From contig CAAGHA010000024.1 in the NCBI GenBank assembly GCA_900769555.1, positions 1-11,039 of the forward strand: a DNA stretch of 11,039 nt, given 5' to 3'. The translations under genes and the position numbers were made by a program. The number at the start of each line of letters is the position of its first letter. Within the stretch, counting starts at the first letter, position 1. The notes beneath the pieces were generated by a model. The model saw only the letters and a list, made by a program, of their open reading frames with translations, was not told where the DNA came from and did no database searches. Positions 1 through 6,272 of the stretch are shown piece by piece. The stretch is from Bacteroidales bacterium. Its GTDB lineage: Bacteria > Bacteroidota > Bacteroidia > Bacteroidales > Paludibacteraceae.

Positions 1-4
1 AGTT

Positions 5-33
5 TTTGCAAATCTATAAAATATATATCTTTG
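5..33 (+). promoter_or_regulatory. Probable gldJ promoter (Bacteroidota -33/-7 type)
   Basis: A TTTG at 5-8 and TATCTTTG at 26-33 match the -33 and -7 (TAnnTTTG) elements of the Bacteroidota primary sigma factor. They are separated by 17 nt, the short end of the accepted range. Transcription would start near 38-42, giving gldJ a leader of about 110 nt. This is a motif match only, but its place ahead of a gene with strong codon bias fits. Confidence 0.5.
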
Positions 34-150
34 TCCACTACTTTACTCGGAAACACTCCTAAATTATAAAAAAAAGAGGAGGCGAATACAATAAAAGTAA
101 AGGAAAAGAGTTAAGAAATAAAAAAAACATTATCTTATATTAAAAGTGCT
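34..150 (+). promoter_or_regulatory. gldJ 5' leader with SD-like AGGAGG
   Basis: This purine- and A-rich stretch lies between the proposed promoter and the gldJ start. It contains a perfect AGGAGG at 77-82, about 68 nt too far upstream to serve gldJ. AGGAG at 77-81 can pair with CTCCT at 56-60 to form a 5-bp hairpin. No ATG, GTG or TTG start lies at a usable distance after it. The final 30 nt before the start are almost all A/T, as expected for Bacteroidota translation starts. A regulatory role is possible but unsupported. Confidence 0.25.
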
Positions 151-1710
151 ATGAGACACATAAAGCTATTAAAACCGGCATTAGTGTTAATGATTGTAGG
201 TGCTACATTAGCATCATGCGGGGAAAAGAAATTAAAAGATTCGACGGCTTCCAACACAACAGGATGGAAGTACAACGACAAAGAGAATGGTGGATTCCAA
301 GTTGTTAATGGCTATGAGCAAGACACACCTCCGGGTATGGTGTTCGTAGAAGGTGGTACCTTTACACAAGGTCGTGTAATTGAAGATGTAATTGGAGATT
401 GGAATAACATTCCAAGAAGAGTAACAGTTGCTTCTTTCTATATGGACCAATATGAGATTAGTAATGTAAACTGGAGAGAGTATTTACATTGGATGGGAAA
501 TGTATTCCACAACGATATTGAAATCGTAATGAAAGCATATCCTGATACTTTGGTTTGGAGAGAAGAGTTGGCATACAATGAGCCATATTTGGACTTCTAT
601 TTCTCTCACGTAGCTTATAACTGGTATCCTGTTGTAGGTGTATCATGGTTGCAATGTGCTGACTATTGTATTTGGCGTACTGACCGTGTTAACGAAATGA
701 GAATGGCAGAAGAAGGTGTTATCCAATATACAGACTTCCAAGCTTTAAAAGGAAATACTGATAAAGAGGATATTATTCAAAATCAAATCTTCAGTACTCA
801 AAAGTATATCATGAAGAGTGATTACAAGCCTGCTGACGGAAAGAAACCGATGACTGACGTATATGGAAACGTAAGAAAGACAAATATGTCTGACGGTATT
901 ATGTTGCCAAAATATCGTCTCCCAACTGAAGCAGAGTGGGAATATGCAGCATACGGAACAAAAACTGTAGAGGGTGAAGAAAACTATCAAGAGAAAAAGA
1001 TTTATCCTTGGTATGGTCACCAAATGCGTAATCCTGCTAAGAAGGTTAAAGGTGAGATGTATGCAAACTACGTTCGTGGTCGAGGTGATATGATGGGTAT
1101 GGGAGGGAAACTTAATGACCATGCTACTATCACGGCTCCGGTTGATGCATTCTGGCCAAATGAATTCGGTTTGTATTGTATGGCTGGTAACGTTAATGAG
1201 TGGGTATTGGACGTATATCGTGTATTGTCTAGTGATGATGTACAAGAATACAACCCATTCCGTGGTAACGAATATTTGGTTCCTCAAATGGAGGAAACTA
1301 CAGTGGATGGACAAAGTGTTCGTGTTCCTCAAATTGATAGCTTAGGTCGTGTTAAATTTACTTACGAAGCTAAGAAAGAGGAAGATCCTGCTAAGTATGC
1401 AAGATTGGATGTTCGTAACTACAAGGATGGTGATGCTGCTAGTGCATTGGATAGAACTCAATGGAAAACTATTGTAGATCCGGATATCTCTACTAAGAAA
1501 TTGTATGATCCTGATACTGATGCTGAGGGTATGTTGACTTCTAAAATTTCAAATACAACTCGCGTTTATAAGGGTGGTGGATGGAAAGACCGTGCTTATT
1601 GGTTGAATCCTGGTCAAAGAAGATATTTGGAACAAACTGAATCTCGTAGTGATATCGGTTTCCGTTGCGCTATGAGTAAGGTAGGTGCAGAAGATGGAGA
1701 TGTAAGATAA
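151..1710 (+). CDS. gldJ: Gliding motility / type IX secretion lipoprotein GldJ
   Basis: This is a 519-residue SUMF1/FGE-fold lipoprotein. Residues 1-23 form a lipoprotein signal peptide with lipobox LASC, so Cys23 would be lipidated and the protein anchored in the outer membrane facing the periplasm. The FGE-like domain covers about 62-511. Visible family motifs are PGMVFVEGGTF (61-71), LPTEAEWEYAA (257-267), a FGLYCMAGNVNEW block (339-351) and a C-terminal GFRCAMS. At the GGGWKDRAYWL segment the two FGE active-site cysteines appear replaced by Asp480 and Leu485, so it is probably a structural pseudoenzyme. In Flavobacterium, GldJ supports gliding, stabilises GldK and lies near porU, porV and murF; here murF also follows. 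It may support secretion without motility. Arginine codons are half CGT (14 of 28), unlike murF, suggesting high expression. The paralogue GldK/PorK is the main alternative, but the N-terminal TGWKYNDKENGGFQ and the C terminus fit GldJ better. Confidence 0.88.
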   Translation: MRHIKLLKPALVLMIVGATLASCGEKKLKDSTASNTTGWKYNDKENGGFQVVNGYEQDTPPGMVFVEGGTFTQGRVIEDVIGDWNNIPRRVTVASFYMDQYEISNVNWREYLHWMGNVFHNDIEIVMKAYPDTLVWREELAYNEPYLDFYFSHVAYNWYPVVGVSWLQCADYCIWRTDRVNEMRMAEEGVIQYTDFQALKGNTDKEDIIQNQIFSTQKYIMKSDYKPADGKKPMTDVYGNVRKTNMSDGIMLPKYRLPTEAEWEYAAYGTKTVEGEENYQEKKIYPWYGHQMRNPAKKVKGEMYANYVRGRGDMMGMGGKLNDHATITAPVDAFWPNEFGLYCMAGNVNEWVLDVYRVLSSDDVQEYNPFRGNEYLVPQMEETTVDGQSVRVPQIDSLGRVKFTYEAKKEEDPAKYARLDVRNYKDGDAASALDRTQWKTIVDPDISTKKLYDPDTDAEGMLTSKISNTTRVYKGGGWKDRAYWLNPGQRRYLEQTESRSDIGFRCAMSKVGAEDGDVR

Positions 1711-1727
1711 TGATATTCTGACCAAAG

Positions 1728-1754
1728 AAAAAGCCCCTTAATAGGGGCTTTTTT
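1728..1754 (+). terminator. Intrinsic terminator after gldJ
   Basis: The stem GCCCCT/AGGGGC has a TAAT loop and is extended by A5/T5 pairing to 11 bp; a T6 run follows. It starts 17 nt after the gldJ stop. The A-run on the left arm means it could also act on the opposite strand. It ends only 15 nt before the murF start codon. Confidence 0.92.
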
Positions 1755-1769
1755 AATATATAGACAACA

Positions 1770-3041
1770 ATGAATATTCCTGATTTATACAAAATATTTA
1801 ATGAAAATCCGATTGTTACAACTGATAGTCGGAACTGCCCTAAAGGTTCTATCTTTTTTGCGTTGAAAGGAGAAAGATTTAATGGTAATCATTATGCAAA
1901 AGAAACAATTGAAAAGGGGTGTGCATATGCAATAGTTGATGAGATCGAATATGCAAATGGGAGAAATATCATCTATGTTGAAAATGTTCTTACTACTTTG
2001 CAAAAATTAGCAAATTTTCATCGAAATCAACTAAATATTCCTATTGTTGGAATAACCGGTACTAATGGAAAAACAACAACAAAAGAACTTATAGCATCGG
2101 TTTTACAAAGAAAATACAAAACGTTATATACTCAAGGAAATCTAAACAACCATATAGGTGTACCTTTGACTTTGCTGCAATTAAAAAATGAGCATGAAAT
2201 AGGTATCATTGAAATGGGTGCCAATCATCCGGGTGAGATAAAAACACTAGTGGAGATAGTAAATCCAAACTACGGAATTATTACAAATGTAGGTAAGGCT
2301 CATATTGAAGGATTTGGCTCTTTTGAAGGAGTTGTGAAAACTAAATCAGAATTATATGACTTCCTAAGAAATCATAATGGTACTGCTTTTGTTAATAAAG
2401 CAAATGAAATCTTGATGAAAAGTTCGAAGGGTATAAGCAATGTCATTTACTATGGGAAAGATTCTGATTTTGAATCTTTTATGTTGAATAATAATCCATT
2501 CTTAGAACTGAAATGGAGAAATTTCTGCATAAAATCTAAGTTAATTGGAAGCTACAATGCTGAAAATATTATGGCAGCTATTGCTATTGGTTGTTATTTT
2601 TCTGTAAAAGATGATGAAATTGTAAAGGCAATTGAAGAATATACTCCAACAAATAATCGCTCACAATATAAAAAAACAGAGAAAAACGATTTGATTATAG
2701 ATGCTTATAATGCTAACCCTACAAGTATGAATGCATCGATCGACAATTTCAATCAAATTGAAAATGATAATAAAATTGTGATATTGGGAGATATGAAAGA
2801 GCTTGGAGAAATCTCAGATTCTGAACATCAGAAAGTGGTAGATAAACTTGAAAAGCTAAATCTTTGCAAAATATTAATTGTTGGTTCTGAATTTGGCAAA
2901 ACAGAAACTAAGAAAGCTCTAAAATTTACAGACATCAACGACTTAAATAATTATCTCGTAAATGAAAACTTTAAGAATCATTTGATTTTAATAAAAGGTT
3001 CAAATAGTATGAAGTTGATTGAATGTATAAACCACTTATAA
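1770..3041 (+). CDS. murF: UDP-N-acetylmuramoyl-tripeptide--D-alanyl-D-alanine ligase (MurF)
   Basis: This cytoplasmic ATP-dependent ligase adds D-Ala-D-Ala to the UDP-MurNAc-tripeptide, completing the pentapeptide precursor of peptidoglycan. The 423 residues show the three Mur ligase domains in order. The N-terminal substrate domain contains TTDSR (17-21). The central ATPase has the P-loop GITGTNGKTT (94-103), EMGANHPGEI (148-157), TNVGKAHIEGFGS (172-184) and KTKSE (190-194), the position of the active-site lysine. The C-terminal domain contains DAYNANPTSM (311-320) and LGDMKELG (339-346). Length is normal for Bacteroidota. The start is supported by the family-typical N terminus, and no SD is present. 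It heads a tight four-gene cluster, yet sits directly behind the gldJ terminator, so its promoter is not obvious. None of its eight arginines uses CGT, in contrast to gldJ. Confidence 0.96.
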   Translation: MNIPDLYKIFNENPIVTTDSRNCPKGSIFFALKGERFNGNHYAKETIEKGCAYAIVDEIEYANGRNIIYVENVLTTLQKLANFHRNQLNIPIVGITGTNGKTTTKELIASVLQRKYKTLYTQGNLNNHIGVPLTLLQLKNEHEIGIIEMGANHPGEIKTLVEIVNPNYGIITNVGKAHIEGFGSFEGVVKTKSELYDFLRNHNGTAFVNKANEILMKSSKGISNVIYYGKDSDFESFMLNNNPFLELKWRNFCIKSKLIGSYNAENIMAAIAIGCYFSVKDDEIVKAIEEYTPTNNRSQYKKTEKNDLIIDAYNANPTSMNASIDNFNQIENDNKIVILGDMKELGEISDSEHQKVVDKLEKLNLCKILIVGSEFGKTETKKALKFTDINDLNNYLVNENFKNHLILIKGSNSMKLIECINHL

Positions 3042-3042
3042 A

Positions 3043-3486
3043 ATGAATAAAACAATAATATTATTATTAGTCTTTATAGGAATACTAGTTTGCTATCTTC
3101 TATTTGTAAATCTTCGTAAGAAAAGATTGATGAGAAACAATGAAAGTATAGAGGATAAAAAAAACGGAGAAGAAACTAATAATCTCGAAAACACCAAAAG
3201 TGACGATGAATGTTGCGGACAGCATGAAGTCTGCGAAAAGGAGTCATTGATTAATACCAAGATAATTGCAGAATATTACGATGATGAAGAGTTGGATCAA
3301 TTCATCGGAAAATCACAAACTGATTATTCTGAAGAGGAGATAAAATTATTTGAAAATGTATTCTATACATTGAAAGAGTTTGATGTTGCCGGATGGTTAA
3401 AAAGTCTTCAATTAAGGGGTGTAGAACTACCGGAAAAAATAAAAGAAGAGGCATTATTAATTATTTCAGAGAGAAGATTCAAGTGA
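3043..3486 (+). CDS. Conserved hypothetical one-helix membrane protein with Cys/His cluster
   Basis: No function is recognised for this 147-residue protein. Residues 4-23 form one hydrophobic helix, followed by a basic NLRKKR stretch (23-28), which predicts an inner-membrane anchor with the rest in the cytoplasm (positive-inside rule). A hydrophilic Lys/Glu/Asn-rich linker (about 30-55) leads to a Cys/His cluster: Cys57, Cys58, His61 and Cys64. An acidic C-terminal region (about 75-147) contains YYDDEELDQF, SEEEIKLFENV and VAGWLKSLQLRGVELP and looks like a small helical domain. It starts 1 nt after the murF stop, and its stop overlaps the next start (TGATG), so it is almost certainly co-translated with them. 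Similar proteins occur beside LtaS-type genes in Bacteroidales, from memory. The CC-X2-H-X2-C arrangement could bind metal or a cluster, or form disulfides. A partner of MurF or of the downstream membrane enzyme is plausible but unproven. Confidence 0.85.
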   Translation: MNKTIILLLVFIGILVCYLLFVNLRKKRLMRNNESIEDKKNGEETNNLENTKSDDECCGQHEVCEKESLINTKIIAEYYDDEELDQFIGKSQTDYSEEEIKLFENVFYTLKEFDVAGWLKSLQLRGVELPEKIKEEALLIISERRFK

Positions 3487-5294
3487 TGAAAGAAAGGGTA
3501 AAATATGTTCTATTTTATTTTCTATTTTGGCTAATATTTTTTCTTATCCAAAAACCAATATTTCTCGCTTTTCAATATCACGAATGGGGAAATCACTCTC
3601 TATGGGAGTATATATTAGTTTGCATTAATGGATTTTCTATGGATGTATCCACATCGGGATATGTAACACTCCCGATAGTCTTGATTCTATTAATATCTTG
3701 TTTTACTCCTACTTCGTCATGGGCAAAAAAGAGTTGCCTATATTATACCTATGTAATAACAGCAATTGTTTGTTTAATCATTGTTGCAGATTTGTTCCTT
3801 TACAGATATTGGGGATTTAGAATTGACAATACTCCCCTCTTCTACCTTAAAACACCTAAAGAGGCTTTTGCAAGCGGTACTGTCCCTGAATATATTCTAT
3901 CCATAATAATATATTTAATATTTGTTGCTTATACGTTGAAAGTATTTTTAAACTTCAACAAAAAATATGCTACGTATAGTGGAATTTCCATGGTGGGAAT
4001 TATCCCATTGATAATTTCCTTAGGTTTACTGTTTTTAGGGATTAGAGGTGGCGTTGGGGTATCTACAATGAACTCAGGATTCGTCTATTTTAGTGAAAAA
4101 ACATATCTAAATCATGCTGCAATCAATCCGGTATGGAATTTTATTCAATCTCTAATTAAAAGTTCAGACTATGAATCGAGATACCATTATATGGATAATG
4201 ATGAAGCTCAGGGATTAATAAATCAGATATATTCTAAAGATTCAACAAATACCACATTAAATATCCTAAAAGAAAAAAGACCCAATATTATCCTCTTAAT
4301 AATGGAAGGTATCGGTGCAAATGCAATCGAATCACTAAATGGGGCAAAAGGTGCTACTCCAAATTTAGACAAACTAATTGAAGAGGGTGTGTATTTTAAT
4401 CAATTTTATGCCAATAGTTTTCGAACCGACAGAGGTTTAATGTCTATACTCGGAGCCTATCCCGCTCAGCCTACAACATCAATAATGAAATTTCCGAAGA
4501 AAACAGAGTCTATTGTTAGTCTTCCAAAGAAATTGAAAGAGAACGGCTACACTTTATCCTTTTATTATGGTGGTGACGCCAATTTTACCAATTTAAATTC
4601 TTTTTTAAAGACCTCCGGATATTCTAAAATTGTTAGTGAAAACAATTTTAAAAGAGAAGAGATGTCCACCAAATGGGGCGCTTACGATCATATTTTGCTT
4701 AACCGAGTAAAAGAGGACTTAAAAACTGCCGAAGAAAAACCTTTTTTTAAAACTATTTTAACGCTTAATAGTCATGAACCTTTTGATGTTCCCTGCAAAA
4801 ACCTAGAAGATCCATACTTAAATTCGGTATTCTATGCAGATAGTTGTATTGGAGATTTTGTTGAATACTGCAAAAAAAGCGATTTTTGGGATCATACCCT
4901 ATTAATAATCCTGCCAGACCACTGTTTTAAATATCCATACAACATTGAAAACTCTGATCCATACAGATATAAAATACCAATGATATGGATGGGAGGGAGT
5001 GTCAAGGAGAAACAAAAAATAAATAATATTGGGTCTCAAATTGATTTAGCAGCTTCATTATTAGCTCAAATGGAAATTGATCACAGTGATATGCTTTTTA
5101 GCAAAAATATATTACAGAAGGATTATCGAGGTTTTGCATACTACTCATTTATTGATGGATTTGGATGGTTGACAGATAAGGATACTGCAATCTTTGATTG
5201 CGGAGCCAACATTCCAATTAGAAACAACGATACTCTACTTTCTATTGGCAAAGCTTACTTACAATTACTATACGAGGATTTTTCAAAAAGATAA
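3486..5294 (+). CDS. LtaS-type membrane sulfatase-fold phosphotransferase
   Basis: This 602-residue protein belongs to the alkaline phosphatase/sulfatase superfamily (PF00884), LtaS/OpgB-like branch. About five transmembrane helices lie in the first 190 residues (roughly 7-29, 41-50 extending to 72, 85-105, 135-156, 166-187), followed by a periplasmic catalytic domain from about 265. Residues matching the LtaS active site are visible: Glu274 in IMEG, Thr314 in SFRTDRG (nucleophile position), His430 in NSHEPF, and Asp478-His479 in LPDHC. Such enzymes transfer phosphoglycerol or phosphoethanolamine head groups from phospholipids to envelope glycans or lipids. Gram-negative Bacteroidota do not make classical lipoteichoic acid, so the acceptor is unknown. 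The reading frame is open upstream to an ATG at 3393. The start at 3486 is preferred because it gives the stop/start overlap TGATG and puts a membrane helix at the N terminus, whereas the extra 31 residues are charged. Confidence 0.88.
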   Translation: MKERVKYVLFYFLFWLIFFLIQKPIFLAFQYHEWGNHSLWEYILVCINGFSMDVSTSGYVTLPIVLILLISCFTPTSSWAKKSCLYYTYVITAIVCLIIVADLFLYRYWGFRIDNTPLFYLKTPKEAFASGTVPEYILSIIIYLIFVAYTLKVFLNFNKKYATYSGISMVGIIPLIISLGLLFLGIRGGVGVSTMNSGFVYFSEKTYLNHAAINPVWNFIQSLIKSSDYESRYHYMDNDEAQGLINQIYSKDSTNTTLNILKEKRPNIILLIMEGIGANAIESLNGAKGATPNLDKLIEEGVYFNQFYANSFRTDRGLMSILGAYPAQPTTSIMKFPKKTESIVSLPKKLKENGYTLSFYYGGDANFTNLNSFLKTSGYSKIVSENNFKREEMSTKWGAYDHILLNRVKEDLKTAEEKPFFKTILTLNSHEPFDVPCKNLEDPYLNSVFYADSCIGDFVEYCKKSDFWDHTLLIILPDHCFKYPYNIENSDPYRYKIPMIWMGGSVKEKQKINNIGSQIDLAASLLAQMEIDHSDMLFSKNILQKDYRGFAYYSFIDGFGWLTDKDTAIFDCGANIPIRNNDTLLSIGKAYLQLLYEDFSKR

Positions 5295-5300
5295 AATACA

Positions 5301-6077
5301 ATGGCAACAAAACTATACGAAAGCATAATATTTGGTCCTATCAAGAGTAGAAGATTAGGTATCTCACTTGGTATTAATCTATTAGCTATCAATAAAAAAA
5401 TATGTTCTTTTGATTGTATATACTGCGAGTGTGGATTGACTGAAGTTGGAGTACATGGAAAATTTGCCAACAAAGAAGAGGTCTATAAAAGTTTAGAAGA
5501 GGTACTGGAAGGGATGAACAAAGAAAACAAAGAACTTGACGTTATCACCTTTGCCGGGAATGGAGAGCCTACTCTACATCCTGATTTCAGCGAAATCATC
5601 GATTTTACAATTCAAATGAGAAATAAATACTTCCCGAAAGCCAAAATTAGCGTTTTATCCAATGCAACAACTCTTGAAAAAGAATCTGTGGTTAATGCTC
5701 TTATGAAGGTTGATAATAATATTCTTAAAGTGGACTCCGGAATAAATGAGACTGCCGTTTTAATAGATCAACCTACTTCCTCAAAATTCCATATCAAAAA
5801 CATAGTAAAGGGACTACTTAAGTTTAATGGAAATTTCATTATGCAAACAATGTTTCTTAGAGGAAATTTAAACGGAATTCAAATAGATAACACGACAGAG
5901 ATAGAGGTCGATGGTTGGTTAGAAATTGTAAAAGAGACCAACCCTAAACAGATAATGATCTACTCTATTGACAGAGATACTCCGATAGAGTCTCTTGAAA
6001 AAGTTTCAAAAGAAGATTTAACCAGCATTGCAAAGAGAGCAGAAGAATTAGGTTTTAATGTTCTTGTTGCCGGATAA
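5301..6077 (+). CDS. Radical SAM protein, COG0731-like
   Basis: This is a 258-residue radical SAM enzyme. The CX3CX2C motif at Cys35, Cys39 and Cys42 would bind the [4Fe-4S] cluster that cleaves S-adenosylmethionine, and a further Cys44 follows directly. The N-terminal GPIKSRRLGISLGINLL (12-28) is typical of the COG0731-like family named after tRNA wyosine synthesis. FAGNGEPTLHPDF (84-96) is the SAM-binding GGE-type segment, and VLSNAT (118-123) a following strand. Wyosine is a eukaryotic and archaeal modification, so that name should not be taken as function here. There is no N-terminal flavodoxin and no SPASM domain, which suggests a minimal core enzyme. It begins 6 nt after the preceding stop and is the last gene of the cluster; transcription then meets the convergent gene. 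The substrate is unknown. Nucleic acid, peptide or envelope precursor modification cannot be distinguished from sequence. Confidence 0.87.
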   Translation: MATKLYESIIFGPIKSRRLGISLGINLLAINKKICSFDCIYCECGLTEVGVHGKFANKEEVYKSLEEVLEGMNKENKELDVITFAGNGEPTLHPDFSEIIDFTIQMRNKYFPKAKISVLSNATTLEKESVVNALMKVDNNILKVDSGINETAVLIDQPTSSKFHIKNIVKGLLKFNGNFIMQTMFLRGNLNGIQIDNTTEIEVDGWLEIVKETNPKQIMIYSIDRDTPIESLEKVSKEDLTSIAKRAEELGFNVLVAG

Positions 6078-6192
6078 ACTAATGGTAACTTCTATAAATT
6101 AGGATTTTTGCTTCTAAATGTAATAAATTCTATTTTGGATACTCTTCAAAATCTTCTCAAACAATTTATTAAACTTACCTAAAAAGTAGAGA

Positions 6193-6246
6193 GAAAAAGT
6201 GTCAGAATAAATAAACTTCACTTGAAATTTGTTTTATTCTGACACT
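6193..6246 (-). terminator. Intrinsic terminator of the - strand activase gene
   Basis: A perfect 14-bp stem pairs 6198-6211 (AGTGTCAGAATAAA) with 6233-6246 (TTTATTCTGACACT) across a 21-nt loop. Read on the - strand, the stem begins 27 nt after the stop at 6273 and is followed by TTTTTCTCTC, the U-rich tail of an intrinsic terminator. On the + strand the hairpin lacks a U-tract (AATCAATATTG follows). It is therefore mainly a - strand terminator, although the hairpin could also stabilise the 3' end of the convergent + strand transcript. Confidence 0.75.
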
Positions 6247-6272
6247 AATCAATATTGTAAAAAGTTCAAGAC

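Noticed and set aside
107..119. 13-mer AGAGTTAAGAAAT shared with 10904-10916
   Set aside because: A single short AT-rich match with no similarity in the flanks; chance is likely.
745..1332. 195-codon open frame on the - strand
   Set aside because: It lies wholly antisense to the well-supported gldJ frame, has no recognisable domain, and has a composition expected of a shadow frame.
3393..3485. Upstream start extending the LtaS-type protein by 31 residues
   Set aside because: The extension overlaps the preceding gene by 93 nt and adds a charged segment before the first membrane helix. The 3486 start gives a clean stop/start overlap.
6078..6192. Intrinsic terminator on the + strand for the radical SAM operon
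   Set aside because: No stem longer than about 4 bp followed by a U-tract was found; the + transcript may end by another mechanism or by collision with convergent transcription.
6198..6246. 14-bp inverted repeat as ends of a small mobile element
   Set aside because: The arms are only 21 nt apart, no target duplication is seen, and position plus U-tract fit a terminator.
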